Translations under genes and position numbers: made by a program | In this document: positions 44,520 through 56,650 of the stretch, one piece after another | Numbering within the stretch: the first letter of the stretch is position 1 | Layout of the letters: the number at the start of each line of letters is the position of its first letter | The notes under the pieces: model-generated | What the model saw: the letters and a program-made list of their open reading frames with translations, nothing else | What the model was told of the DNA's origin: nothing | Database searches by the model: none | Assembly: GCA_963402885.1 (NCBI GenBank) | Contig: OY727095.1 | Span: 25,735,001 to 25,799,000 of the forward strand | Direction: 5' to 3' | Length of the DNA stretch: 64,000 bases | Source of the DNA: Antedon bifida | Taxonomy: Eukaryota; Echinodermata; Crinoidea; Comatulida; Antedonidae

Positions 44520-46043
44520 TAGTTCCATTATTATTCCTCAGATTCATAAGAAAGGTAGCCGTAGAATTGAAAAAAAAAGAATAAAATAAACACACCTATA
44601 TGGCCTTCCTGAACTTAAAACATTCGACAGTTTCTGGCGAAATGGCTTAATTAAAGCCGTTAGGTCATCAGGTATTAAGGGTAAAATTTGGCGATTGATT
44701 GATAAACTTTATGAAGATAATGGTTCTGTAAGATTTGGAGATATGGACACAGAATTCTTCAATATTCAACAGGGTGTACTTTCTCCAATCCTATTTAACA
44801 TTTTCATAAATGAATTTAAGAAAATGCTAGTATCAAAAAATGTTGGTATCAAAATATATAACACTTTGATAAGTGGGTTATTCTGGGCAGATGATGTTGT
44901 ATGTTGCCAATAGCGAACATGAATTGTCAAAAATGCTTGATCTTGCAACATTATTTGCAAAAAAATAGAAGTTAAATTTTAACTTTAATAAATCCATTAT
45001 TCTGGTTTTTGGAAAAGAATTGCCAGCCATAAACAATGGAAGCTAGGGGATAGATTTATTGTTGAAGTAGAGACTTACAAATACCTTGGTGTCCATATTT
45101 CTAGGAAACTAAATGACAATGTACAGTTCCAAAATGTAATTACAAAATGCAATAGGCTTATAGCTTATATCAAATCGTTAATTGGCAATTGCAATAATTT
45201 TAACAGGGTATTTTTTGGAGATATATCATGGAGGACAATCGGTCTACCTGCAATCAATTACGGATCAGCTGTTTGGTGTTTGTTAAATAAAGTTGATATT
45301 GATAAAATAGAAAAATTACAATTGCAAATGGCTCGATATATTCTTAAGGCGTCTAGAAACACGCCGCGTGCAACCTTATATGGTGAACTGGGATGGTTCC
45401 TAATAAATGTACACATGGAATCACATCATTGGCCAAAGGTTTTGCTTAATGCTCTGCTTCAACTTAATTGTAATCAGAATGATTTTCTTGTTTACATACT
45501 ACTTTTTCTAAATGGGGATTAGATAATTTGTTTGAAGAGATATGTAACATGATGGATAATCCCACCATAGATCTGACCAGCTTTAAGTTGTCTAAGATTA
45601 AAGAACATGCTTGTATTAATTGGAGGAGTGATCTTGCATTAAAATCTTCTCTTTTAGACTGTCAAATTATTAAAGAAACCACCTGCCTAGAAAAATATTT
45701 ACTTGAGCCATAAGACTTCAAAAGCACAAGCATAAAATTTAAATTGCAATCTAGTACGTTACCATTAAACATACGTAGCTTAAGCTGGTCAGATAAAAAC
45801 AATAATGAGAGTCTATGTACCCTATATAACTCTAAATCCATTGAAGATCTTAGGCATTTCCTTTTTTCATGTCCTGCGCTCCAGAATATTAGACTGGAGG
45901 AATTGGCAATACTTGAGCAAAATCTATCGAATGCAATTGACGTTTGGAACCAATTTAATAATGGAACAATAGACCAAAAATTAATGTATGTTCTTGGTTC
46001 ACCTGTACTTGATCTTCCTACAAATATTGAATGCATTCGATAG
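44520..46043 (+). pseudogene. LINE ORF2 remnant (reverse transcriptase and C-terminal part)
   Basis: Plus strand: IIPQIHKKGSRR, then after a deletion FDSFWRNGLIKAVRSSGIKG, IWRLIDKLYEDNGSVRFGDM, FNIQQGVLSPILFNIFINEF and FWADDV (A/F-ADD catalytic box). Downstream pieces include KIEKLQLQMARYILKASRNT and RATLYGELGW, and near the end CTLYNSKSIEDLRHFLFSCP, a Cys/His motif common at LINE C-termini. At least five frame breaks and a deletion of the central palm start. The clade is not fixed. Confidence 0.75.
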
Positions 46044-46244
46044 ATTTTGTAAAGGTTTCACCAAACGGGCATGGAAAAGGTGAAGGAAAATCAACAATGA
46101 AAATGATTATTAAATGATATGTTATTTTTTATATCTTGTACATAATTTATTTCAAGTTTCCTTGTACTGTAAATAGGCCTATCATTTTTTTTTCTCTAAC
46201 TTTTATTTTACTTACTGTACTATGGACACACCTTCATTCAAGAA

Positions 46245-46640
46245 GTGTGCGAATGTTTCAAAAGTATTACTTTTTGTGACGTTTTGTAAAAATAATACAT
46301 ATATATATTACTTTAAAAACATTAAACAAGGTCATTCCTTGTCTTAAATGTATGTTTTATGGTAAATTATGATAAAAAGTGAGAAACAATGCACTACCTA
46401 AGTAGCTCGCGGCGATTGACCTCTCGTGGACGGTCTTTAGGCCTAGCCAAGCTAGGCTTAGTTTTGTAGGCCTAGCTGGTAAACATCGGTAAAGTATGAT
46501 ACTATGACGTATAGTATAGTATAGTTTTTTCTATTTTTGCCAGACTCCATTGATACAAATTGGGGAAAACCCGGTATTTTCGCTGAAAAGTTAGGAGTCT
46601 TCTATTTGTTTTGGCCTCACGATCGATCGAAAAGTTGGTG
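46245..46640. repeat. Dispersed repeat, copy A
   Basis: Homologous in the same orientation to 63290-63595: TTTTGTAAAAATAATACATATA, GTCATTCCTTGTCTTAAATG, GAAACAATGCACTACC, TTTAGGCCTAGC and GGGAAAACCCGGTATTTT with CGCTGAAAAGTTA are shared. Confidence 0.8.
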
Positions 46641-46739
46641 AATTACAGAAGAAAAACAAAAATACCACTGTTTCAAAAGTGTAGCTTCCAAATAAATTAT
46701 TATAATTATTATTATTATATAATAATATTTAAAATATAA

Positions 46740-47170
46740 CTAGCAGGTACCCGTCCGATGGACGGGCATCGTCTTATAATATAATTAAAAAGATAATAGA
46801 CTAATATACACAAATCTATAAATGGATATATATTGCCGAGAGACATTATACAGCATTTATATTAGAAGGAAGAAAAAGTTAATAGGCATACTCATGTATT
46901 CTTCTTTATATTTCAGTGTCTATTTTGTTTTACTTCTGAAAGTATAATAACTGTAGCTGCGCTGATCACATGTGCTGTTTCGATATTTCTAATGGCCTGA
47001 GTGATCTAATTGTGACGTAGGAAAATGGCCGAGCAGTTGCAAAGAAATTGGACTAAAAACACATTTTTCGTACAAATTTGCCATCCCAGCTCAAACGCTG
47101 CTAGTATCAGATTTGCGGTTAGGGAGGAGATAGAGTAACAAATTTTGGCTTAGTGCTATTATATTATAGA
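46740..47170. mobile_element. Possible non-autonomous DNA element with ACTAGCAGGTACCCG end
   Basis: Starts ACTAGCAGGTACCCGTCCGA, with a small hairpin CCCGTCCGATGGACGGG, and may end GTGCTATTATATTATAGATT. I associate such ends with a widespread animal DNA transposon group (ISL2EU-like). No TIR pair or target duplication was proved. Confidence 0.35.
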
Positions 47171-47265
47171 TTATTGGTGAAAGATGACTTATGAAAAAAC
47201 ATATTCAACATTAAGGTATTGCACATACTATGTAAAAATAAAATGTTTTGTTTCATGTTTAATAC

Positions 47266-47407
47266 CTTGCATATATCTTTCTTGTTCATTGCATAGCTTA
47301 TCAATTTGTTTGTTCAGTTCATTCTCTGTGTTGTTCCATATCCCCTTTTCAACTTCTAATGCTCTCTCCAAGCTGCACCTCTCTTCATTTGACTTCGCTT
47401 GCTGCTC
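47266..47407 (-). CDS. Coiled-coil gene exon
   Basis: 142 bp, phase 0 in and 1 out (CAAG|GTATTA), acceptor AAATTTAG. Contains CSLERALEVEKGIWNNTENE and NKQIDKLCNEQERYMQ. Confidence 0.85.
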
Positions 47408-48084
47408 CTAAATTTATTTTTCTCAAATTTATTAAATATTACATTAAAAAAAATCTTCATTTTGAGCATTAAGCAGTTTTGGACCTTCAAACAACATTAT
47501 GAGCACTAACTAACAAGACGTTTGAAACAGAAAATAATTGCTAAAGCATTTTCCATTTGTAACAAATGTATGATTATGCCAACAGTATATGACTAAAAAT
47601 AGAGTATTATTATTTTCATTCTTAAGGATAATAGGGGGACTTTGATTTACATGTCCACTACAGTATGTTGTCATAACACTGAAAAAGTTTACCAAAATTA
47701 TGGCAGAGAATGATCTCGCAATGATTTTCTGGGAATGTAGTAAAAGGCATTTCAGTTAAAATTATATTACAAACTGTGAATTATCAAGTTTTTAGTGATT
47801 ATTTTAAATGAAGATTTTTAGGTTAATCCCTTAGTACACCAAGCAAGCCTTTTTACAAGGAATTTAGGATCTAGGCTAAGATCTTGCCTAGTGTATAACC
47901 AGCCCATCGAATGGCACCACGCACACACGATCACAAAGGTCATTACATTATGCATTTCACTGGCGTATCAACATGAATGTCACTTCATTTGAAACATTTA
48001 TATAACTGTGGATGAGTATCGGTTGACTATTCACCGTTTATTACTCAAATCAAAAAGTCCCTACTGATACCATGATTCTATTAC

Positions 48085-48228
48085 CTTCAAAGATTTGTTC
48101 ATTGTTTGTTCAACTAAAAAGTTTTTCTCAGCTGTTTGTAGCTTATGTTTAATTTCTACAATTTCAATTCTGGCCTCAGTAAGGTTTATCATCAGTTCTT
48201 CTTTAGTAGTGTAATCTGTTCTTAGCTT
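48085..48228 (-). CDS. Coiled-coil gene exon
   Basis: 48 codons, phase 0 to 0, acceptor CATTTCAG and donor AAG|GTAATA. Contains NLTEARIEIVEIKHKLQTAE, a regular heptad pattern. Confidence 0.85.
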
Positions 48229-48309
48229 CTGAAATGACAGAATAAGTACTCTTTAATGTAATCTTTTTTCTATTACATCATCACACAAAGGAAGAATATG
48301 CTATAGTAC

Positions 48310-48470
48310 CTTGTTCAACACACAAATGTGAAAATGCCTACAATGTAAAACAACCACAAATGTGGAAACCCATATTAACCCAAATGTGAAAACGGTTATT
48401 GCCCACAAATGTGATCATGGCCACCAATGTAACAACAAAAAATACATGTTTGCGCACAAATGTAACAAAA
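48310..48470. repeat. Degenerate CACAAATGTGAAAA repeat
   Basis: Seven or so loosely spaced copies of (C)ACAAATGTGA/CCAATGTAA, partly palindromic (CACAnATGTG). Diverged minisatellite. Confidence 0.6.
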
Positions 48471-48479
48471 TATTTTACA

Positions 48480-49440
48480 ATATAATAATTATGCTTAAGA
48501 TCATAAAACACCAAACATCAACTTGGAACTACATGTAAATTATAGTCAGCCAAAGTGTAAACTATAAGTAAACAATAATATCAAACACTGAACATTGACT
48601 TGGAACTAGTATAAAACTGACTCTATGTTTATTTTTTAAAATATTATTATTGCTATTATCATCTGCTATTTAGGTTTAAAAACTCCTTTGCTGGTGACGA
48701 ATACAAAGGAGCCTTTAACATTCACTTGGCAGATAATTGGTTATCAGTTACCAAATTTGAACGCCAAGAGGTTGGAGGTGAGAGCTTCACATACACACAC
48801 AACAAGAAGGAATTAACGCAAAGGGAGCATCAAGTGAGTAAATCAGAAGAAAGGACATGGCAAAAGCTCTCCTGCAAAGCTCAGAAAGACTGCATGCCAG
48901 GCCTAGCCTAATACGAACAGCTAGGCTGCAGCAATATGAAACTTCGACAGGCAACTGGAACTCATATATAGGCTAATTATGTTTTTTCCAACGATTCCAC
49001 GTCTTGTAGGAATGTCCCCATTAATTAATGAAAATCCTAAAAACGATCTAAAGCTAATTTAAATGCCTTTTTGAATGAAATTAGTACATATATATAGTGC
49101 AACATGTGACGCTGTTGTATTTCACAGTAATTTGTACACTAGATTTTTTTTCATCCGTGAAAAGTTTTTTTTTCCGTACACAAAAATGTTTAAAAAGTAT
49201 TATTAAACGTTCATTTAATAGTGCGTACTATTGCACGCCATGTGACCCACAATCGTCCAATCAAATGACAGGAATTTATTTAGGTGTTATATAAAGTTGA
49301 ATAACAAACTGCAAATAAGTAGTAGAATAGTACAGTAGTGAATATTAATTCATTAAGTCTTGCTGAATTCAAACAAATTAATAACAGTTTCTATTTGTTA
49401 CTATTTAATTTAGTACAGTTAATAGATTAAAAACATTAGC
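48480..49440. other. Intronic stretch, one unexplained open frame
   Basis: A plus-strand frame near 48670-48909 reads FKNSFAGDEYKGAFNIHLAD and NWLSVTKFERQEVGGES. It has no recognised similarity and no clear splice context, so it is not called a gene. The rest is AT-rich. Confidence 0.35.
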
Positions 49441-49444
49441 CTAC

Positions 49445-49603
49445 CTTAGGCATGATTGTACATAATTCATTCGGGTGGTCCTGACCTACCACTTCTTTGT
49501 CTTTGCTAACTAAGAATAGCATGTGCTCTAACTCAAACCTAGTTTTCTTGTTTCTAGCTTTTGCCTCCTGTAGTTGTGTTGTTAATGCTCCAACCTCTAC
49601 AAA
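49445..49603 (-). CDS. Coiled-coil gene exon
   Basis: 53 codons, phase 0 to 0, acceptor GTGACAG and donor AAG|GTAGGC. Contains ALTTQLQEAKARNKKTRFEL and then a less coiled segment VVGQDHPNELC. Because phases are 0 on both sides of the long upstream intron, a missed phase-0 exon there cannot be excluded. Confidence 0.8.
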
Positions 49604-50170
49604 CTGTCACATACATCAATACACTATCAGTTTTAATTTCAATCAATAAATTCAATAAGTCAATCTATTTTAATAGTGGATTACAATATTTTATTATTAT
49701 TTAATATTACTAATATACTGAAAGATGGGAGTATCAATTTGATCTCTGGTTCGCATGCATACAATTAAGAACTAGTACTTATTACACCGTACCACGTCAA
49801 AATTGTTAAAAAGTCGATATCCAGGCTAATTTGAACGATACCATGAAAACCCTAGAAAATAATGTAATTTTTATACAGTTGTAAACAAACATGACTTGCA
49901 TTATTATAACAATACCAATGGATATCGAATTAAAGCTAACATAGATATTTCATTATTGAATATCTGGCCAATATCATAACTAATAATAATAATAATATTA
50001 TACATAAGAATTATACAGCGCACACTAATCTGTTACATTTTTTAAAAACCTTGTTAAAAAATCATTAGTCGGCAATTTAGCCTTTAGTCCTCTTGGAGGA
50101 CTAAAAAATCAATCAAAATACATCTTGATTTAGTCGAGGTTGGCCTGACACCAATCACTCCATTAAACAC

Positions 50171-51700
50171 ATGTCTGAAAAATCTGAGAGGCCAGTGAGG
50201 CCCAAGAAGCTTCACCAAAGGGTGCTGAGTATGAAAAAGAATTTACGTTTAAGAAGCATGGAGAAGTGTCAAATTTGTTTCTGTTAAAATTAAAGAACTG
50301 ATTTTTTAAATCCAGATATTGATTCTGTTAGAAAAGTCTATCAAGATTGGATGAAAGTGTATGAAATATTTTTAAATGTTCATGATCAATATTGCGCAAT
50401 TTTAACTAAAGATGAGATGAATGCATACTTAGAAGAATGGTACGAAGCAAGGATGTGTGGGTTACCAATGTTAAAGCAAAGGTTGAGAATTGATTCAGCA
50501 CAAATAGTCAGCGCCAGTGGCAGCTTTGGATCCCAGATTTCCAAGGCATCGTCGAAATCGAAGTCATCTAAATCCAAGTTATCTAAACCAAATTCATCTC
50601 ATAAATCCAACGTCATCAGCTAAATCTAAATCATCCTCCATGTTGGAAATGAGAGAGAAGCAAAGAAAGGCGGAGCTTATAATAGTTAAATAAAAAATAC
50701 TTGAAGAAAGACAAAAAATAGAATTAGCTATGCAATTAAGTTGAAACAAGAAGAAATTAATTAAAAAGATTCATTCGGTTGGTATTCCAAATAAAATATA
50801 ATAGTAATAATAATTTACTATTACTATTACGGTTGAGATATAATTAACTATTATATTTTATTTTAAGAAGAAATTAAGTTGAAACAAGAAAAGGAAAAAA
50901 GTAATCTTAAAGAAGAGATTTTAATTTCAGAACCCAGATCAAAGGTTTTAGAAGAGTTTGAGTTTGAAAGAAAAAGTAAGAAAAGTGTTTATTCTAAGGA
51001 CGATGATAGTTAGCGTATGCTATGTGAAGGTGGAACTAACTTTGGAGTACCACCCTTGAACGAGAGGTCTGTTGTGGAGAAAATTCTGGATGAAGCTTTT
51101 GATGCTCTTGACATTAATAACCCAATTAAAAAGGATCAAGCAGAAAAGAGGATATGTGACGTGAACCGAGAATATGAAAATAATGGAAATCAAGATAATG
51201 ACAGTGGAATTCGGAAAGAAATGGTAAGGAAACCGGATACGCAAGTTCTAGAATTTAGAAGGTTTACATGGCAATTCAAAGCACGAATTGAGAAGGTATG
51301 CGACAATGATGAAAGGTTACCTTACTTAGAACAATTTACTGCTGGTGAGGCGAATAGTATAGTAGTTGGATACTCATACCTGGATGCTGATATTGGATAT
51401 TCAGCTGCCATGAAGGAATTGACTGAAAGATATGGTGACCCTGAGGTCATTGCTAACACGTATATTATAAGAAGGTTCTTTCTTGGCCATCCATCCGAGC
51501 CGATGATCCAAAAACTTTAGACAACTACTCGATTTTCCTAATTGAATGTGAAGCAGCAAACGAAATGCGTTGGTAGCCTAGGAGTGCTAGAGTTTTCAGA
51601 AAACTTTAAAAACACAGTATACAAATTACCGTACAATCTCAAAGAAAGGTGGCGAAGTTTGGTATATGTGTTAAAGAGCGAAGCATATTCTCTCTTTTAA
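50171..51700 (+). pseudogene. Second BEL/Pao element: gag, 5' part
   Basis: Plus-strand start MSEKSERPVRPKKLHQRV at 50171. Then VRKVYQDWMKVYEIFLNVHD, a Ser/Lys-rich linker, Glu/Lys-rich coiled segment and, in a 167-codon frame at 51017-51520, DTQVLEFRRFTWQFKARIEK, LPYLEQFTAGEANSIVVGYS and AAMKELTERYGDPEVIANTY, the core of BEL gag. After a shift it continues NTVYKLPYNLKERWRSLVYV and is cut near 51700 by a LINE. A small foldback insertion breaks the coiled segment (see separate entry). Intronic and opposite in strand to the host gene. Distinct in sequence from the BEL element at 2614-9089. Confidence 0.8.
50760..50870. mobile_element. Tiny foldback insertion in BEL gag
   Basis: AAATAAAATATAATAGTA on the left is matched by the inverted ACTATTATATTTTATTTT on the right, about 80 bp apart. 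The host motif AAGAAGAAATTAA occurs on both sides (about 50748 and 50864), as expected of a duplicated target, though a 13-bp duplication would be unusual. Confidence 0.5.
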
Positions 51701-51943
51701 CTATAAATTACTACTTACTAGCTATTTAAACTAACAAAATATTTTCATTTAACCTTGTTTTTTATTTTAAATAAATCCACTTTTCAACAGAGTTTCTTTT
51801 GCCTTATTTTTACATAAAATTTACAAAAAACATAGCGAATGTTGCATGAATTATATAAGTGAGCCCAAGAGAAAAAAAACCCCATATGATAAAAAGCATA
51901 AAATATTTAACGACATAAAATGTCGTATATTATGTTACCAATC

Positions 51944-53019
51944 TTAGTACAAATATTGCACATTCCTTGTTATTAGTTCATTATGAAAGACATTAATAAG
52001 ATTGTTTTTATGATTACTGTGTTTAAATTTACATATTGAGAATTTTGCAATAAAAATAATGTTATTTATATATTTACAATTCATTCTTTGTGCGTAAAAT
52101 CCAAACATAACATGTTCTAACTCTATATTTATCATTATATTTCGTCTCAGTTCATCCCATAAACTGGAGACTCTGGGACACAGATATAAATAATGTTCTA
52201 TATTGTCTATCAATTGTGCATTACAGAAGTTACAAAAATGATCTTCAATTATTCCCATTTTTTTCAGTAAAATGTTTGTTGGGTAACAATTATTCAGGAT
52301 TTTCCAGTTTGTAGAGAATACTCTAGGGTATTGGGAGACATGCATAGATTGTTCCAAATATCATCCCAATTAAATTCGTAAAATTTGAAGCGGTGTTGCC
52401 AGTACACTTGACTGCTTGGTGGTTTGAAATATTTATGTATAAGTTCAAACTTTATTAATAAATTTGTTAGTGACTCTATTGTTACAAAATGATTCTTTGT
52501 GTAAAATCCAGGGGAATGTACTTGGTCACAATTTTGGTTATAGTTACCATTAATCCACTCTTTTGGGATTGCCTTAAAAAGCATAAAGTATTCTATGGTG
52601 AAGGATTCTTTTCTTTGCACCACTTCTTTAAGTTGTGAAAAAGACTTTAATGTTGCATCTTTATTAAAAAGATCTTTGATATAAACAATCCCGTTCTCTA
52701 TCCATTTTTTAAAATACAGCCTATTTTCATATGTAATGCAAGAATTGCACCAAATGATCTTGTTTGCAGGCATACCAACTTCAATTGTATTCTTGGGAGT
52801 TTTAAGTTCATACCAACATAACAAACACTTAACATAAAATTCTTTTCTTAGCGTATCGAGTTGTGATGCAGAGGAATTGAAATAGAGAGACGATATATTC
52901 GGTGCAATACCTGATATTATTGACAGTGGTATGTTTTTCCATGCTGCTATTTCATCGTTAAAAATTCTTTTGATCCAATTGATTTTAAAGGTAGTTATTA
53001 TAGTAGGTACATGGACCAT
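51944..53019 (-). pseudogene. Tx1/L1-like LINE C-terminal region
   Basis: Two frames: VPTIITTFKINWIKRIFNDE and WKNIPLSIISG, then TNWKILNNCYPTNILLKKMG with CNFCNAQLIDNIEHYLYLCP near the end. The C-x2-C-x(8)-H-x(4)-C motif is typical of the last domain of L1/Tx1 ORF2. One frameshift at about 52330. Confidence 0.75.
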
Positions 53020-53021
53020 AT

Positions 53022-54484
53022 CTAGACCTCCATGTATTTTGTTTTCAATAACCGTAGTCCGTTTAACTTTTTCCTTTTTTCCTCCCCATAAAAATGTAGT
53101 ATTGTTTCTATAGCTTTAATAACCCATTGAGGTACATCGAGGACCATAATTGGAAATAAAATTTGGGATATCAGCAGTGATTTAATAATTACCACTTTAC
53201 CTTTCAACGACAGATATCTTTTTTCCCATAAGTAGCTAATGTTTTGTAGTTTTTCTATTCGCTTCGTCCAATTTTCCTCGATATTTTCAGCCAGTATGGT
53301 GTTAGAAAATATAATGCCTAGTGCTTTTGCTTTCCCGTTATTTTTCCAATTAATGTCTTCGACATTTTCCTTTTTATTAACGTTACTACCAAGCCAAAGG
53401 CCTTCTGTTTTTTTTTTATTTAGATACAAGCTTGACAAATTGGAGAATTCTTTAATGATTTAAAAAACATTTGAGATGGAAGCATCATCACCAAGGAATA
53501 ATGTGTTGTCATCTACATAGCTAAGTAATTTTGATTTCGTTAATTTGATAATTTGTATTAGGCAATTTGATACTGTTTACATCTTTACTCATTTTAATTT
53601 TGAGAGCGAAGATTTCTGTCGCTATGTTAAAAAGATAAGGACTCAATGGGCAACCTTGGTCTAACCCCAGATTTAAGTTCGAAGAATTCAGATAACCACC
53701 CGTTGTGTAGTGCTTTTAAGATAAAATTTCTATCAATGGTGTCGAAAGCTTTACTGAAATCTAAGAAAATGGCTGCACCAGGAATATTTCGTTTTTGTGC
53801 CTGCCGTAGTACATCTTCTATAGTATAAATGTTTTCCCCATTTATACCGTCCTTTCATAATCCTTTTTGATCTGAGCTAATTACGTCACTTATCCCGTAT
53901 TGTAGTCTATTAGCTAATGCTTTGGCTGCAATTTTGTAGTCTATGTTGAGGAGTGTCAGGGGACGCCAATTTTTACAGTCTCTATTGTCTCCCTTTCCTT
54001 TGAGGTTGTTAATTAATAGAAGGTAACTTATTTCGTTCCAAAAAACCATGTAAAATTCAACAGACAGTCCGTCTATTCCGGACTCTTATTTAAGACTATG
54101 TCGTCTAGTGCCTTTTTACATTCTATAGATGTGAATTTCCCTTCGCAGTGCTCTGCAAAGGTTACTAACTGTAGGCATTTAAATATCATAAGAAAAATTA
54201 TCAAATTGTTCCGATATTTCTTCATAACTAGTAGACGAGCTATACATGGACATGTATTTAACTTGTTCTCTTATAATATCATTTTCATCATGTAATACTA
54301 TTCCATTCTTATCAATAATATTAATACTATTCATTGATTTTTTTTCACCGTTGTATTTTTCCATCTCTAGGAAATATTTTGTAGTTTTCTCTCCCTTTTC
54401 TACCCACTTGCACCTAGATCGAATTTGAGCTCCCTTTGCTTTATTTTCTAGTGCAATTTCATGTTCTTTGATTTTGTATTTCAA
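53022..54484 (-). pseudogene. Tx1/L1-like LINE reverse transcriptase
   Basis: Pieces in several frames: RSRCKWVEKGEKTTKYFLEM; a block equivalent to SPGIDGL near 54070; NLKGKGDNRDCKNWRPLTLL and NIDYKIAAKALANRL (the I-L-KKGD-NWRPISLL-DYKI-K-LA-RL block of L1/Tx1); AAIFLDFSKAFDTIDRNFIL (palm, first Asp); then NKKKTEGLWLGSN and NISYLWEKRYLSLKGKVVII. The FADD-type box is in a decayed segment near 53500. The motif set is characteristic of the Tx1 group of L1-like LINEs. Confidence 0.8.
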
Positions 54485-54867
54485 ATTTTCGTTGATTTTA
54501 GGACATGTGTTATTTGTTGTTTGCTGGTTATAAAGATCATCTATTTGTTTTTCAAGACGAGAGATCTGGTCTCTATTTTGTCTAGCTCTTTGTTTCGAAA
54601 ATTCCTTAGCATAACTTCTAATTCTATTCTTACAAATATCCCACTTAATTCTGTGCGAGTGAGTAACATCGAGATTTTCACACTCCTTAATTCTCCTTAA
54701 TTATTTTCTTAATATTGATTTGGAATAAGTTATCAGATAGATGAGAGTTATTCATTTTCCAGTAACCTGGACCTCTTGTGGAGGATTCTGTTTTAATTAC
54801 AATTTCAATATAGTCATGGTCAGACTTTGGTAGATGCTTAATTTTAGAATTAGATACACTACCTGTT

Positions 54868-55859
54868 CAGTGGCGGATCTAGGGGGGTGAATTGGGTGGC
54901 TAGCCACCCCCCTTAGTTCTCAAAAAAAAAAAAAAAGATGCAACCAACCCGCGATCGCGTCGCTAGACATGGATTCGACGCACCGCATCTTTTAATTAAG
55001 AAGAGTAGGCTAGGCCTAGAGCTAGGGTTAGCATTATAGTTGTGTAAATAGTTATAGGCCTACATAGTGAAAGAGCTAAGAGTTTAATTACTATTTATGA
55101 ATTCAAGAGTTTAAAAAGAAAACGCGATTTAAAATCTTCGGAAAATACCCACAACTGAGTTATTTTAAAAACACACGCACTCCTACTACCAGCGTCACGT
55201 TGTCTAGCGCGCTCCTTGTGTGAATGCTGACGTCATCATCTCTCCAAAAATACACCATTTTCCATTTCAGTTATACTTACCGCCCTGGTACGTCTGTCCG
55301 TGTGTGCAAGCGAGAAACATGGTGTTCTTTTTTATTTCATAGGCATAAAATAAACATGAAATGTCTTGTATGTACACGGCCGAAAAAAAGGGTGTGGCAT
55401 GTTTTATTGATTTGTGTTATAGACACGGCGATTACTGCAATCAGTGTATACTAAATTAAATTGAGTTATTCACCCGGCTGTAGAGTATATATCTGAGGTT
55501 AACAGACCACCAAAACACAACAGTATAACACATCTTACAAGTACTATCGAGGCATTTTCGGAGTACCGCATTACCAAATGTTCATTTCGTTTGAAGTGTT
55601 TTTCGAAGTTTATTATTAGTTCGTCAAAAAGATCCGTACAGTATTTAGGAAGGATTTTCTTTAAATTTACATTATGTAAACATTTGTTATTAAATGTGAT
55701 GGAAACAGTTGCTTTAGCCTATTAAACAGCGTGTAAGCATCTATTTTTTCAAACATTTTCTGAGGCTCGGGAGGGGGACGGCTCGGGAGGGGGACACCCC
55801 CTCTTAAACCCACACCCGCTCGGTGTGACGCACCTCGTCAGATCCTAGATCCGCCACTG
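54868..55859. mobile_element. 992-bp TIR element with CAGTGGCGGATCTAGG ends
   Basis: Starts CAGTGGCGGATCTAGG and ends with its exact inverted complement. CTGTT is present directly before (54863-54867) and after (55860-55864), a plausible 5-bp target duplication. No transposase is coded. The CAG start is hAT-like, but a 5-bp duplication is not the usual 8, so the class is open. It lies at the junction of the LINE and the BEL remainder. Confidence 0.75.
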
Positions 55860-55864
55860 CTGTT

Positions 55865-56080
55865 GGCAATCTTAACATACCTACTCAACAAGATATATCT
55901 AATTGGGAACATTTACAAGATGTTTTCTAGTTGTTGCCACAACTAGAAAAAGGAACGGTGGAACTTCTCATTGGAAATAATGTTCCAGAAGCATACACAC
56001 CATTAGATGTTAGAGCCGGGTCTCCTCATGCTCCTCAATTAAAAATAAATAAAATATGGGGCTTTCATGAATAACAAAAG
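55865..56080 (+). pseudogene. Second BEL/Pao element: protease fragment
   Basis: Plus strand: NIPTQQDISNWEHLQDV, a stop, then LEKGTVELLIGNNVPEAYTP and LDVRAGSPHAPQ with IWGFHE. This is the BEL A17 protease end, homologous to LLIGNNVPSAIRP at 5500-5535 of the first element. It continues the BEL copy interrupted at 51700. Confidence 0.75.
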
Positions 56081-56650
56081 AAAATCCTGACAAAGGGTCA
56101 TTTGCACCAAATGCAAATAAGGCATGCCTGCTAATAATCTACAAATTTGAATTTTTATAAGAAAGCCTATGAAAATTCTAGACAATATCTACATATCATT
56201 GATCAACAATTAGCGAAATATATTTTGAAGTGTTACTATTTATCTTGTGAATTTGATATGATTACTATATATATAAATGGTTTGGTAAGCTATTTCTTCT
56301 TGTAAAATACATTATTGTAATAACATTAGTTTTATGGCACAACAACAAAATTGTTACCAACATTTTTAAAAAGAAATGTTTGTAAGCTACGATTTGGTAA
56401 CTTTTTGGCTACTCTTTTGGGTTACAAGAGATATTCCAAGTGGCACACTTTGGAGCTTGACCTTGGCCTTGAAGGCTAGTTGTAGTTGCAATTGAAAAGC
56501 CATGCTAAGGTGGATGTGTCCTCACAAGAAGTAATAGTATTACAATGAAGTAATAGCTATGTTCAACTATAGATGGCAATATAGGCCTATATGTTCTGGT
56601 ACAAAGTAGTAGCACAATATTTGGTGAGTGTTAAGTTTATTACCTTTATT
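56081..56650. other. Intronic stretch without gene
   Basis: AT-rich; no further BEL reverse transcriptase sequence was recognised after 56080. Confidence 0.5.

Larger units (their letters stand above)
51720..54862 (-). mobile_element. Tx1/L1-like LINE, 5'-truncated and decayed
   Basis: Minus-strand LINE inserted into the second BEL element. From 54862 down: end of an endonuclease (KHLPKSDHDYIEIVIKT, GPGYWKMNNSHL), a helical linker (GAQIRSRCKWVEKGEKTTKY FLEMEK), reverse transcriptase and a C-terminal part with Cys/His motif. The 3' UTR reaches about 51720. The 5' half of the endonuclease is absent, the usual result of incomplete reverse transcription. Confidence 0.8.

Noticed and set aside
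47510-47695. Minus-strand open frame between two coiled-coil exons as an extra exon
   Set aside because: No acceptor and donor with suitable phase, not coiled-coil in composition; adding it would break the frame.
48670-48911. Plus-strand open frame with FAGDEYKGAFNIHLADNWLS
   Set aside because: No recognisable family, no splice signals that fit a neighbour, and it lies inside an intron of the opposite strand. Not supportable as a gene.
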